Assembly: GCF_965229915.1 (NCBI RefSeq)
Contig: NZ_CBDDJZ010000001.1
Span: 1,302,001-1,366,000, forward strand
Reading direction: 5' to 3'
Source of the DNA: Marinoscillum sp965229915
GTDB lineage: Bacteria > Bacteroidota > Bacteroidia > Cytophagales > Cyclobacteriaceae
Length of the DNA stretch: 64,000 nucleotides
Below the pieces are notes generated by a model. The model did no database searches, had not been told where the DNA came from, and saw only the letters and a list, made by a program, of their open reading frames with translations. Both the position numbers and the translations under genes were made by a program. Of this stretch, positions 9,160 through 18,584 are shown piece after piece. How positions within the stretch are numbered: position 1 is the stretch's first letter; each line of letters starts with the position of its first letter.

Positions 9160-10215
9160 TTACCCCCTCAACCCCAACTCCAGCCGTTCGTTCAGATACT
9201 CCACTTCTGCTCGAGAGAGTTTTGACGAACGTTTCTTGATGGTGGCATTGACTTTAGCCAGGTCCTCATAATGAAACGCTTCAAATCCATACTCTTCGGT
9301 CTTGAGCACATAATCATAGGGTCCACGCTGAGATACCAGCTTCACAAAAATCGGTGAGGTCTCCACCACCAAAAACAATAGCATGATGAACCAATGCGCC
9401 ATGGCAATGGCTGAGCTTTTGTTGGTCAGTCGGTCCAGCGCTTCCATACGAGACGCAAGCCCTGTCAGCTGGCTTTCTTCCAGTGCAGCAAGCTGTTCAT
9501 TTTGTCGGTCGTTCAAGTCCCGAATGGCTTGCTCCTTCTCTTCGATAATGGGTGCATTGGCAGCAATCAATTCATTGAGCTCTGCCTCTATCCTATCGGC
9601 ATCTGCTTTTTTGATTTGGTAAATGGGTCCAGGGTTTCTCAGGCCGGTTCCGCCAGTGCCATCTGCTTCTCGCCGTGCGATCTCTCTCAGTTCATCTCTA
9701 CGAGCTGCTTTTGTGTCAATTTCTGATTTCAGTGAATTGATTTCACTATTCAGTCGGCTTCTGGACTCCTCGAATCGATGCTGCACGATGCGCTCTTTGA
9801 GCGCCAGGTCTTCCTGAATCATGGAAGTGATCTCGCTATTCACTTCCTTCTCAAAAATCTTCAGTTCCAGCGGCTTAGCAATCACAATGGAGATCACCAC
9901 CGCCAGCACCAATCGTGGCAATACCTGTAGAAATTCCTGTTGGGTATCGCCATTCTTGCGCATGCTACTTACGATAAAGCGATCCAGATTAAAAATCATC
10001 AGACCCCACACGATCCCAAAAAGAGCCGCTATCCAGTAATTGTCAAAAACCGTGTAGAGCGCATAACCGCCGGCTAGCGCAGCGAAGATTCCTGTAAAAA
10101 AAACGGTGGCTCCAATACCCACATATTTTGAGGACTCGGATGGCGTATTAGACAAGATCTCCCGGTTGGCACCAGAGCATAACCAAAAAAATTCTTTTAA
10201 CCTGTTCATGAACAT
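9160..10215 (-). CDS. DUF4407 membrane/coiled-coil protein
   Basis: A 351-residue protein. The N-terminus (FFWLCSGANREIL) and the next two membrane segments up to FNLDRFIVSSMRK match the DUF4407 family. A third segment is near residues 95-115. A long coiled coil with heptad Glu/Leu/Arg (about residues 135-265) follows, and a last membrane segment (MAHWFIMLLFLVVETSPIF) comes before a cytoplasmic tail. A second Met two codons in (10209) could be the start. Function of the family is unknown. The gene stands alone and is divergent from the BlaI-M56 pair, separated by only about 110 bases that include the BlaI operators. Confidence 0.8.
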   Translation of the reverse strand: MFMNRLKEFFWLCSGANREILSNTPSESSKYVGIGATVFFTGIFAALAGGYALYTVFDNYWIAALFGIVWGLMIFNLDRFIVSSMRKNGDTQQEFLQVLPRLVLAVVISIVIAKPLELKIFEKEVNSEITSMIQEDLALKERIVQHRFEESRSRLNSEINSLKSEIDTKAARRDELREIARREADGTGGTGLRNPGPIYQIKKADADRIEAELNELIAANAPIIEEKEQAIRDLNDRQNEQLAALEESQLTGLASRMEALDRLTNKSSAIAMAHWFIMLLFLVVETSPIFVKLVSQRGPYDYVLKTEEYGFEAFHYEDLAKVNATIKKRSSKLSRAEVEYLNERLELGLRG

Positions 10216-10281
10216 TTGAACGAGGAGACTGGGAAGATGTTGTTTTTACTGGTTCAGTGAACAATAAAACCACAAATACTC

Positions 10282-10297
10282 TTCTACACTTGTAGAA
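10282..10297. promoter_or_regulatory. Candidate BlaI operator 1
   Basis: The 16-mer TTCTACACTTGTAGAA is a near-perfect dyad containing TACA-N2-TGTA, the core bound by BlaI/MecI repressors in Gram-positive bacteria. It lies 28 bases upstream of operator 2 and ahead of the BlaI-family gene. It could also affect the divergent DUF4407 gene. Confidence 0.65.
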
Positions 10298-10309
10298 TCT
10301 GAAAAGTTC

Positions 10310-10325
10310 TTCTATACTTGTAGAA
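10310..10325. promoter_or_regulatory. Candidate BlaI operator 2, overlapping the start codon
   Basis: TTCTATACTTGTAGAA differs from operator 1 by one base. Its last base is the A of the blaI ATG, so bound repressor would cover the start and block transcription through it, a strong autoregulatory arrangement. Confidence 0.62.
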
Positions 10326-10717
10326 TGAAATCTAAAAGCGTAGAAATAAAATTATCCGACAAAGAGCAGTATATCATGAGTTTGATATGGCAAAAAGGAA
10401 GAGTATACATGAAAGATATCATGGATGCACACCCCGAACCAAAGCCAGCACCTACAACTCTGGCTACCCTTCTGAAACGTCTGGCAGACAAAGGAGCTAT
10501 TGCTTATGACCTGCATGGAAACTCACGACAATACTACCCACTTATTGATGAGAAGCGCTACTCATCGTCATATCTCAAGGGGGTGATTTCTACTCTCTTT
10601 CAAGGCTCTACTGGCAGATTTGCTTCCTTTTTTGCTCAAAATGCGAATCTCACCAAAGGTGAACTGGAACAACTACGTGAAATTATTGATGACAAAATTA
10701 AAGACGCAGAAAAATGA
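10325..10717 (+). CDS. BlaI/MecI/CopY-family repressor
   Basis: A 130-residue winged-helix protein: LSDKEQYIMSLIWQKGRVYMKDI followed by PAPTTLATLLKRLADKGAI, the recognition helix of the Penicillinase_R family. The C-terminal half is the dimerisation region, where the M56 partner would be expected to trigger cleavage or inactivation. The stop overlaps the M56 gene's start by 4 bases. Two operators lie at its own start, so it is likely autoregulated. No beta-lactamase gene is attached to the pair, so the regulated stress is unknown. Confidence 0.9.
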   Translation: MKSKSVEIKLSDKEQYIMSLIWQKGRVYMKDIMDAHPEPKPAPTTLATLLKRLADKGAIAYDLHGNSRQYYPLIDEKRYSSSYLKGVISTLFQGSTGRFASFFAQNANLTKGELEQLREIIDDKIKDAEK

Positions 10718-11763
10718 TACTCTACATCATCAGATTTAGCTTGTCATTGGCCATGTTTTATGGCTTCTACAAACTCCTGCTGGAAAAAGAGAAAACCTTT
10801 GTTTTCAACCGGTTCTTTCTATTGCTGGGGTTGGTATTCTCATTAGTCGTGCCACTGATTTCCTTCTCAGGTCCGGAAGAGTTCAAAATGCTCTTGAGCG
10901 ATACCGGATTGAATGTTTCGCAGCAAATGATTACCTGGAATCAACTCTTTGATGTAGTCTACCTAGGTGTGACCTTCATTTTCTTAGTCCGTTTTGGAAT
11001 CGACACCACAAAGCTTTGGAGACGAATCAAAAAAGGAAAAATCGAATGGATCAATGACACAAAAGTGGTTTTGACCAACAAAAGCCATGCTCCCTATTCG
11101 TTCATGAACTATGTGTTTATCAGCGAGCAAAATTTTGCTCACATTGAACCAGAGCTGATCGATCATGAAATTGCGCATGTGCGACAAGGACACACCTATG
11201 ATATCCTGTTGATCGAATTCGTAAAAGCCTTCATTTGGATCAATCCAATGTTAGGTCTCTTCAAGAAGTCCATGCGACTCAACCATGAGTTTCTGGCGGA
11301 TCAATCAGCAATCAATAACACAACGAGCATATCCCACTACCAAAATATGTTGCTTGGCTACTTTATGTCACAAGACGTACCTGCCATAGCCAGTGGGTTT
11401 AATTTTTCTCTAACCAAAAAACGATTTTTAATGATGAAAAAGCGAAAAAGTAAGACCCAGTATTTAAAACAGCTCATGGCTCTGCCACTCATTGCGTTTA
11501 TCCTATGGTCGTGCTCAGACAACCAGGGAGTGACCGGCAAAGAAATGCTCAAATACTGGAGGTACACAGCCAATATGGAGGAGATCCTTCGTACCGGTCA
11601 AATGAATGAAAAAGACCTGGAAGAAGGAATTATTCTGCCCATAGAAAACAAAGCTGAATATGACGCCCTTCAGGACATCTACAACAGGATGAATAGTAAC
11701 CAGAAGAAATCCGTCTACGAACTTCCCCCTTATCTGGAGCCAATTGAGGATTCCTCGAATTAA
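10714..11763 (+). CDS. M56-family (BlaR1-like) membrane metallopeptidase
   Basis: A 349-residue protein with N-terminal membrane helices, a zinc motif HEIAH (residues near 150) and the downstream HEFLADQ that supplies the third ligand. A further helix (LMALPLIAFILWSC) places a short C-terminal region outside the membrane. BlaR1 family members sense a ligand outside and cleave the BlaI repressor inside. The sensor tail here is short (about 95 residues) with no penicillin-binding motif, so it is unlikely to sense beta-lactams. It is translationally coupled to the repressor gene by an ATGA overlap. Confidence 0.88.
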   Translation: MILYIIRFSLSLAMFYGFYKLLLEKEKTFVFNRFFLLLGLVFSLVVPLISFSGPEEFKMLLSDTGLNVSQQMITWNQLFDVVYLGVTFIFLVRFGIDTTKLWRRIKKGKIEWINDTKVVLTNKSHAPYSFMNYVFISEQNFAHIEPELIDHEIAHVRQGHTYDILLIEFVKAFIWINPMLGLFKKSMRLNHEFLADQSAINNTTSISHYQNMLLGYFMSQDVPAIASGFNFSLTKKRFLMMKKRKSKTQYLKQLMALPLIAFILWSCSDNQGVTGKEMLKYWRYTANMEEILRTGQMNEKDLEEGIILPIENKAEYDALQDIYNRMNSNQKKSVYELPPYLEPIEDSSN

Positions 11764-11822
11764 AAAGTAGCTCCTACTACCCACATTTTATCACTTTTTT
11801 TACCCTTTAACTTAAAGCGGAC

Positions 11823-13046
11823 ATGAAAACTATTGTCAAAATACTACTGGCTCAGCTATGGCTAATCACTTTACAGCTCAGCGCACAGGACGTAAATGAT
11901 CCTTCCTATTTGTACAAAATAGGGACAAAACAAAGTATACAATCCAAGATACTCGGAGAAGAAAGAGACTTCTGGATCCAGGTACCACCCGATAGTAAGC
12001 CCTACGACCGGTTTCCAGTAGTATATGTACTGGATGGTGGCGAACAAATGAGTGGACTCACTGCGGTTTACAATTACTACTGGGGACACTATCTGCCCAA
12101 AATGATACTGGTAGGAATCTCCAATAAAGATAACCGCACCAGAGACCTAACACCAACTAAGATAAACGGCGTTAGTTCTGGTGAGGCCAGGCGCTTTACC
12201 GAGTTTATCCAACAGGAACTCATTCCTTTCGTGGATGGTCATTATGCCACCACCTCCTACCGAACCTTGATCGGTCACTCTCATGCAGGCTTGTTTGCCA
12301 TAAACACGTTCATTAATCACCCCAACTTGTTTAGCAATTACATCGCCATCGATCCAAGCATGGACTGGGATAACCAAAAGTTCTTAAACAAGTCATTAAA
12401 GAAACTGGATCATATAGACTTGCAGAACAAGAGCCTTTTTATCTCACTAGCCAGTCCACTAGACCGGTCCAATGAAGCTATTGGTATTGAAGAGGTGATG
12501 AAAACAGCATCACCGCATTCGGTCCTGGCCAGATCTACATTGACCCTATGTAAGGCACTTGAAAGCAAACAGTCTGACGAATTTAGATTCAGGTGGAAGT
12601 ACTATCCGGATGACATCCACGGTTCGGTGCCACTACCTACGATGATTGACGCTTTACGCTACACATTTGAGTGGTATCAGCTAAAAGACGCCTCAAAGTT
12701 TAACAACCCGGAGACTCCTACTGAAACGCTCCGAGCCATGATCGATGCGCGTGCCCAACTACTTTCTAAACGATTTGGCTACACGGTGCCTCCCGCCGAT
12801 GAAGAACTGCTGTCAATGGCCGCACAGATGTATGTGCAAATGGGACAACTAGATAAAGTAGAACTGTTTCTCAGCTATGCTGCAAAATTTTACCCAAAAA
12901 GCGAAGAGGCACAAGGTCAGCTTGCTGAGTATTACCTTCAAACCAATCAACCGAACAAGGCAGTCACCTATCTAACAAAGGCGTATGAACTGAGTAGAAA
13001 TGCTCGATATAAACAGAAAATCCAAGAAATTCAATCAGAGAATTAG
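11823..13046 (+). CDS. Exported alpha/beta-hydrolase esterase (esterase D/Fes-like) with C-terminal TPRs
   Basis: A 407-residue protein starting with a signal peptide that ends near LQLSAQ. The PF00756-type esterase domain has the oxyanion strand VVYVLDGGEQ, the nucleophile elbow GHSHAG and a late catalytic His in DDIHGSVP. From about residue 320 it carries TPR-like helices (AAQMYVQMGQLDKVELFLSYA, AEYYLQTNQPNKAVTYL). The family includes siderophore esterases and acyl transferases, and no substrate can be assigned. It lies 60 bases after the M56 gene on the same strand. Confidence 0.85.
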   Translation: MKTIVKILLAQLWLITLQLSAQDVNDPSYLYKIGTKQSIQSKILGEERDFWIQVPPDSKPYDRFPVVYVLDGGEQMSGLTAVYNYYWGHYLPKMILVGISNKDNRTRDLTPTKINGVSSGEARRFTEFIQQELIPFVDGHYATTSYRTLIGHSHAGLFAINTFINHPNLFSNYIAIDPSMDWDNQKFLNKSLKKLDHIDLQNKSLFISLASPLDRSNEAIGIEEVMKTASPHSVLARSTLTLCKALESKQSDEFRFRWKYYPDDIHGSVPLPTMIDALRYTFEWYQLKDASKFNNPETPTETLRAMIDARAQLLSKRFGYTVPPADEELLSMAAQMYVQMGQLDKVELFLSYAAKFYPKSEEAQGQLAEYYLQTNQPNKAVTYLTKAYELSRNARYKQKIQEIQSEN

Positions 13047-13259
13047 CAAAAGCAAACCGACTGAGAATGAAACACCAACAGCGGTACTCCTCACAACACA
13101 AGTCACTCTGATAATTAAAATCTAGTGTCATTGGTTTTGAATCAGTCAGTGCCAATGACCATTGTGCTGGCTAAAGACCATTTGAGCCATGAAAATATTC
13201 ATCTTATTGGGAATAATTATTTCATGATTTTTACCGTAATTGGCAGGAAAATTCACCTT

Positions 13260-13976
13260 ATGAAATCCATCTTATCGCTGTTTATCGTTGTGCTTGTCAG
13301 TATGCAGGTCAATGCCCAATATTCCAAATACTTCATGCCTCCGGTAGAGGATGGTCTTCTCATGACCGCCAAAGAAGTATATGCCGTCACCATTGCTGGA
13401 GATACTATCCGCGGTAGCATCAGCTCTGCCACCATGATGGATGGCCAGGTTCGCGCACTCACCATTAAGCAGGCTGATAAAACCAAAGTGAAACTCAAAT
13501 CCGCGGACGTAACATTGCTGGCAGTGAAAACAACCAGATTCATGAACCAGGTAAGTGCCCTGGCTACTCCTAATATCCAGCGGGCTTCTGAAATGGATTT
13601 TGACAAAATCATGGAGCGTGAATGGGTCATTTTTGATCAGGCACTTCTCCCAAACAAAAACAAATATGCACTCATGCAGCTCCTCAATCCAGGGTTTGAC
13701 AGTAAAATCAAAGTCTACATTAACCCGAACGCAAACGAAACCGGCACCTTTCAAGTACAGGGTTTGGCTGTAGCTGGAGGTGAAGACACCTCCTATCTGG
13801 TAGTAACTGAAGGTAGTAACCAAGCCGAGATTTATAAAAAGAGAAAATACGACGATGAGGCACTTACTCGCTTATACAAAGACTGCCCGGAATTCGAACA
13901 AGAATATGCAGGCGAGAAATTCAGATGGTCTGACTTTTCTGAGCACGTGCTGGTTTATGATCAGCTGTGCCAATAG
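13260..13976 (+). CDS. Secreted protein of unknown function
   Basis: The start at 13260 (MKSILSLFIVVLVSMQVNAQ) is chosen because it gives a clean signal peptide. Upstream in-frame Mets, from 13125, do not. The mature protein is about 218 residues with strand-rich sequence such as AVTIAGDTIRGSIS. I recognise no domain. Its last 11 codons (ending VLVYDQLCQ) have a near-identical 35-base copy at 30341-30375 next to tRNA-Leu, which marks an old duplication of this gene or of its 3' end. Confidence 0.6.
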   Translation: MKSILSLFIVVLVSMQVNAQYSKYFMPPVEDGLLMTAKEVYAVTIAGDTIRGSISSATMMDGQVRALTIKQADKTKVKLKSADVTLLAVKTTRFMNQVSALATPNIQRASEMDFDKIMEREWVIFDQALLPNKNKYALMQLLNPGFDSKIKVYINPNANETGTFQVQGLAVAGGEDTSYLVVTEGSNQAEIYKKRKYDDEALTRLYKDCPEFEQEYAGEKFRWSDFSEHVLVYDQLCQ

Positions 13977-13982
13977 AATAGT

Positions 13983-14077
13983 AAGGTTGTAGGTACTAGG
14001 TTCTATGTTCAGCGACTTTAGGTTGACTCAACTATGAGTCCAAGACATAGAATCTGGAACCTTACCTCCTACCTCTT
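13983..14077. terminator. Long imperfect inverted repeat between convergent genes
   Basis: Left arm elements GTTCTATGTT and GTAGG are matched on the right by AAGACATAGAAT and CCTACC, giving a long imperfect stem between the secreted protein (rightwards) and the GH13 gene (leftwards). It may serve as a bidirectional terminator, although no clean T-tract is visible. Confidence 0.35.
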
Positions 14078-15418
14078 CAGAATTAAATACTCATAAGCCG
14101 ATAACTCAATAGTGCCACTCAGTGTAACCAACTCTTCATTCAATACATTGGTCCAATCACCCTCCAGAGCACTGCCAATTACAAGTGCACTGCCATCATT
14201 GCGTATGTTGGCTAGCACCAACACCTCCTCATCCCCATTTATACGAGTGAATGCTATCACATCAGAACTGGAGAAAGAAGTCATCGATCCGTCACTTACA
14301 GCAACAAGAGCTGCTCTAGCATTCATCACGGCTACATATTCATCGTAAATTCCCGGGTTTAGTGTCCAGTCTATGGGGTCATCTGTTAGGAAATTAATGG
14401 TAGTGGGGCGGGCTATCTCCTGTCCGTTGTAAATCAATGGAATACCACCCAGGTAAGCTGTGATCACAAATGCAGTGACAGAACCCACCGCTGTAAAGTC
14501 ATCAACCACGGTACTTTCCCAGGCATACACGTCATGGTTAGTAATGTACCTGAGCTTTTCCTTACCCGATGGGATGCGATTGTATTCATTGGTATGCGCA
14601 TTGATGATCGTAGTGGCAGATAAGCCATTCTCAAATGCTGATCTGATCGCGTGGTTGAAATCCCACGCATAGTCCATTTCAAATCCGGCCGAAAAGTTAG
14701 CCGTCTGGCTACCTTCAGCGAGTAGAATCAACTCTTTATCCGTGCTTTTTTTCAAATCACCAAGTGCCTGTGACCAAAAACTACTGGGCACAAAATCAGC
14801 AGCATCGCACCTGAATCCATCGATTCCTGCATTGTCTATCCAAAACTGCATAGAAGAGATCATCTCTGCTTTCATGTCGCTATTGCTAAAGTTAAGTTCT
14901 ACCACATCCGTCCAGTTGGTTCCTGGAGGTGGAATCATGTTACCATTATCATCAGTTGTATACCAATCGGGGTGTTTCGAAACCCAGGCATGATCCCAGG
15001 CAGTATGGTTGGCTACCCAGTCCAGAATGACCGCAATCCCTCTACTGTGGGCATCATTGACCAGACGAATCAAATCATCCATGCCCCCATACTCTGATCC
15101 AACTGTTGTATAATCTTTAGGCGCATAGGGTGAATTCACTCCTTTCTCGATCCCAACAGGAAAAATAGGCATCAGCCAAATCACATTAGAACCCAGTTCT
15201 TCAATGTTATCGAGTCTACCCTGCACTCCCTTGAAGGTGCCTATTGAGCTTATTGCTCTCATATTTACCTGGTATACGACCATCTCTTCCAGGGATGGGA
15301 TATCACTAAAAGGCTCTACAGCTACGGTAATGTCACCACCAGGATTATCTGGAGGTGTAAGACCCTCATCACCACAGGCAAGAGAAAAAAGAAGAGCAAG
15401 AACTAATAGGTATCGCAT
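14069..15418 (-). CDS. GH13 alpha-amylase lipoprotein, last gene of the sus operon (SusG-like role)
   Basis: The start at 15418 (MRYLLVLALLFSLACGD) gives a lipoprotein signal with the acylated Cys. The GH13 barrel has the nucleophile Asp in IDGFRCDAADF, the acid/base Glu in LILLAEGS and the transition-state Asp in ITNHD. It also has the region I-like VILDWVANHTAWDHAW. About 450 residues is a minimal amylase without extra binding modules. It follows SusE/F by about 90 bases and is the distal gene of the starch operon. It should cut surface-bound starch into maltooligosaccharides for SusC import. Confidence 0.92.
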   Translation of the reverse strand: MRYLLVLALLFSLACGDEGLTPPDNPGGDITVAVEPFSDIPSLEEMVVYQVNMRAISSIGTFKGVQGRLDNIEELGSNVIWLMPIFPVGIEKGVNSPYAPKDYTTVGSEYGGMDDLIRLVNDAHSRGIAVILDWVANHTAWDHAWVSKHPDWYTTDDNGNMIPPPGTNWTDVVELNFSNSDMKAEMISSMQFWIDNAGIDGFRCDAADFVPSSFWSQALGDLKKSTDKELILLAEGSQTANFSAGFEMDYAWDFNHAIRSAFENGLSATTIINAHTNEYNRIPSGKEKLRYITNHDVYAWESTVVDDFTAVGSVTAFVITAYLGGIPLIYNGQEIARPTTINFLTDDPIDWTLNPGIYDEYVAVMNARAALVAVSDGSMTSFSSSDVIAFTRINGDEEVLVLANIRNDGSALVIGSALEGDWTNVLNEELVTLSGTIELSAYEYLILKR

Positions 15419-15506
15419 AATCATAGTATTGAAACACAGATACACCCTGAGAGTGGATTGTAATAGTCCATCTCCCAAGGTGCAATTATCTACATTAGGT
15501 TGACAG

Positions 15507-16940
15507 TTACTGATTTCTTATAACTTCAAAGTTCCATTTGTAAGGACTTACTGAAGTGTCAAAGCTGATTACTACGGTGTAGTTACCTGATTCGGTCACT
15601 CCAAAGTCGATAGCTGCATCCGTATGGATCAACTCACCTCGGTTGGTGAAACTATCCCTTGGACCGAAATTAATATCCCAGCCATCATTGGCTCTAAACT
15701 TCAATGCTCCGTTCACCAGATCTTCAGTCAACTCCCAGGTATTGTTGTCTTCATTGAAAGTCATTGCCGTAGAGGCATCCCAACCACCAGGTGTAGCTGT
15801 ACCAATCACTCCCCACTGCACTTCGGTGAATGAATATGTCAGGTTAGTAGGGTCTACAATCACTCGATAATGACCTGCAGCAACTGGAATATTGCCTGTT
15901 CCCGTTGTAGTCAGTACTCCATCGGAATCAAACGCGTAGTTAGTACCATCCCAACCTGCCTGATCAGTGAACTTCACTTCGTGTGCGGCATTGAAGTACG
16001 CATATCCTTCGTAGTTTGTAGTCCCTTCATTGTCAAATGGATGGAGAATTACGGCATTGTTCCAGGGCTCCCATCCCGGATCGGTGAAACTCCCTGTCAT
16101 GTACATCACATCCGAACCAGAATACTGAGCATCCAGCGTAGTGATGGCCGCAGTGGCTGCCTCCGCTGCAATGGACTCCTCACCAGAAGTAGCTGTCACC
16201 ACAAACTCTACACTCACTTCAGTATTTGGATCTTGTCCCAGGTTTTGATCCAGGTAGAAGTTAAGCGCCTCGTGGGTAAGTGTCGTTTGTAGATCACCGG
16301 TAATCGCTACTGTCTGTGAAGACTCAGCTCCTGCTACTGACATGGCTACTGTATAGATAGTCGTATCCCCTGATCCTACTGTGGCAGCACTCCACGAAAT
16401 AGTCAGTTCATTGCTAAGCGTTTCACTGGTAACAGCAACGGTAGCTGAAGAGAGTGTCGTAACTGGCGCTACAATGACATCTGCTTTGAAAGAAGTCACA
16501 TTAAGGCCGATCACTCCAGAAGTCAGGTCATCTAACCCCTGTGATGAGGCCACTACTCTTAAATCCAGATCTACTGCGGTGTTCGCCTCCTGCTCCAGGG
16601 TAGAGATCACTGCAGAGTTCAAAACGGAATACGCAATGGTAGTAGATACTCCATTCACACCTGCGGCAAGGGTAGCAGCATTGGAGAAATCACCACCATC
16701 TACATCAAGCTGAATATCATAGCTCACCGCTACATCCACTCCAAAGTCTGCAGCGGCCCATGAGATCTCCAGATCTGACTCTAGATTACTTTCAGTGATC
16801 ACAATACTTGATCCGTCTGTTGGAGCAGTTACTGAGGGGGCTACCGGATCAGATACCTCGTTGCCTCCATCGTCATCATCGCCACACGCACCCAAAATAA
16901 GTACTGTGAGCATCATTGCCATTAGTTTTAGTTGTTTCAT
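15507..16940 (-). CDS. SusE/SusF-like surface starch-binding lipoprotein
   Basis: The Met at 16940 starts a lipoprotein signal (LTVLILGACGDDDD, with acidic residues after the Cys typical of surface-exported lipoproteins). The first about 250 residues are two Ig-like SusE repeats (both contain LxxxLxISWxAA). The rest holds two starch-binding folds beginning MYMTGSFTDPGWEPW and GVIGTATPGGWDAST. It has no catalytic motif and should hold starch at the cell surface next to SusCD. It lies 50 bases downstream of susD. Confidence 0.88.
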   Translation of the reverse strand: MKQLKLMAMMLTVLILGACGDDDDGGNEVSDPVAPSVTAPTDGSSIVITESNLESDLEISWAAADFGVDVAVSYDIQLDVDGGDFSNAATLAAGVNGVSTTIAYSVLNSAVISTLEQEANTAVDLDLRVVASSQGLDDLTSGVIGLNVTSFKADVIVAPVTTLSSATVAVTSETLSNELTISWSAATVGSGDTTIYTVAMSVAGAESSQTVAITGDLQTTLTHEALNFYLDQNLGQDPNTEVSVEFVVTATSGEESIAAEAATAAITTLDAQYSGSDVMYMTGSFTDPGWEPWNNAVILHPFDNEGTTNYEGYAYFNAAHEVKFTDQAGWDGTNYAFDSDGVLTTTGTGNIPVAAGHYRVIVDPTNLTYSFTEVQWGVIGTATPGGWDASTAMTFNEDNNTWELTEDLVNGALKFRANDGWDINFGPRDSFTNRGELIHTDAAIDFGVTESGNYTVVISFDTSVSPYKWNFEVIRNQ

Positions 16941-16990
16941 GATAGTCATCGTTTAAATAATTGGTTAATAGTTTGTTGATTAGGTGATGG

Positions 16991-18565
16991 CTAGTAGCCA
17001 TCATTTTGCGTTAAGTTTTTATTGAGTCCCAGGTCAAATGCAGGTAATGGGAAAAGCGTGAGATGTTGAGCTGTGGAAGTACCTGCCTGCACGCCACCTT
17101 TCCAGTCCCAGCGGAGGGTTCCGTTAGTGAACTGTCCGAATCGGATCAGATCGGTGCGGCGATGCGCCTCCCAATAGAGTTCTCTACCACGCTCAGCAAG
17201 TAGGAAATCAAGTGTCAAATCTGAGGTGGTAATGTTCCCGGAATTGTCACCATAGGCTCGCTGGCGCAGTTCATTCACCAAAGCCACAGCTTCTGTCATA
17301 TTACCTCCAGCACCACCTCTTAGCACTGCCTCGGCGTACATCAGGTAGACATCTGCCAGGCGGAATAGCGGGAAGTCCGTGTCCACAAATGTTGGGTCCT
17401 GACCGTTTGCTCCTCCAGACGTGAGATTCTTGAATTTGCTGCATCGATAACCCTGACCAAACTGAATGGGATCGTTAATTACTGTTCCGGTTTGTCCAGT
17501 TGTCGGAAAATACGCTCGGTTATCATTACCATCAGCAAAAGCTGACTCCACAAATGAACTGGTTGGTCGGTGACCATACCAGCCTCCGCTCACACCATTA
17601 GCCGGACCATCACCGGTAGCTCCGTGGATGATGAAGGTCATCCCACCATAGTTTCGTGTATTCACTCCGTCCTCAGCCACTGCGAAAATGATCTCCTGAG
17701 TAAGTCCGTGATTATCTGCCAGAAATAACTCTTCATAATCAGACCCTAAAGAGAATGCTCCTGAGTTGATAACGAGACTGCTATATTCCACAGCTTTGTC
17801 CCATTGTGCGGTTCCTGTGTACACTTCAGCATTTAGGTAAAGCTTAGCCAAAAGCGTCCATGCCACTGCCTTGTCTATTCTGGCGTATTCATTCTTGCCT
17901 GCATCGATAAGCTCTGGAAGAGCCATCAAAAGCTCTGATTCGATGTGATCAAACAATTCTGCTCGGCTGATCTGTGGTGGTTGATAAGCTCCTACACCAT
18001 CCTCTGGAAGGATGAACGGAACATTGCCCCATAAGTCCATAGCGAAATAGTAATTCAATGCCCGAAGAACAGCTGCCTCTGCTCGATAAGCTCTTACCTC
18101 ATCCTGAAAATCTCCAGACAGACCGTCGATGCGCTCATCGACTGCTCGCAGGTATTCGTTGCAAAAGGCAATGTTGATGTAAATCCGCTGATAAAGCAGA
18201 GAGAGGAGCGCATTCTGGTCTCCCCATGTTTGGAAGTTGAAGGTTTGAATCTTTGGATCATTCCATGAGGAGATGGCCTCATCAGTAGTTATCTCCTGAG
18301 CTGACCAGTAGGTTCGGAGAAAAGATGTTTCCCCCTCATCAGGATTGGCAATCTCGGGATTACCAAACTCGCCCTGCTGACCTGTCAGTGTCAAACTACC
18401 ATATAGTTTGGCGAGGAATTGTTTGTAGCCCTCCTCCGTATCGAACACAGTGGCTCCATTGATCACCTGATCCGAAAGGGGCTCAGTATTCAAGTCATCC
18501 AAACAAGAGGTCATGGACGACAATAGGAGAAGACTGGCGAATATTTTGATTGATATATGTTTCAT
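16991..18565 (-). CDS. susD: SusD/RagB outer-membrane nutrient-binding lipoprotein
   Basis: About 524 residues. The Met at 18565 starts a lipoprotein signal with SSMTSCLDDLNTEP, the usual SusD opening. Family features include the TPR-like helices (EVRAYRAEAAVLRALNYYFAMDLWGNVPF), FPLFRLADVYLMYAEA and the C-terminal RRTDLIRFG and LFPLPAFDLGLNKNLTQN. It forms the lid of the SusC transporter and binds maltooligosaccharides. It begins only 19 bases after the susC stop codon, so the two are cotranscribed. Confidence 0.95.
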   Translation of the reverse strand: MKHISIKIFASLLLLSSMTSCLDDLNTEPLSDQVINGATVFDTEEGYKQFLAKLYGSLTLTGQQGEFGNPEIANPDEGETSFLRTYWSAQEITTDEAISSWNDPKIQTFNFQTWGDQNALLSLLYQRIYINIAFCNEYLRAVDERIDGLSGDFQDEVRAYRAEAAVLRALNYYFAMDLWGNVPFILPEDGVGAYQPPQISRAELFDHIESELLMALPELIDAGKNEYARIDKAVAWTLLAKLYLNAEVYTGTAQWDKAVEYSSLVINSGAFSLGSDYEELFLADNHGLTQEIIFAVAEDGVNTRNYGGMTFIIHGATGDGPANGVSGGWYGHRPTSSFVESAFADGNDNRAYFPTTGQTGTVINDPIQFGQGYRCSKFKNLTSGGANGQDPTFVDTDFPLFRLADVYLMYAEAVLRGGAGGNMTEAVALVNELRQRAYGDNSGNITTSDLTLDFLLAERGRELYWEAHRRTDLIRFGQFTNGTLRWDWKGGVQAGTSTAQHLTLFPLPAFDLGLNKNLTQNDGY

Positions 18566-18584
18566 GATCGTATTCATTTTGGGG

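Noticed and set aside
13125..13259. N-terminal extension of the secreted protein to 13125
   Set aside because: It would bury the clear signal peptide that starts at 13260.
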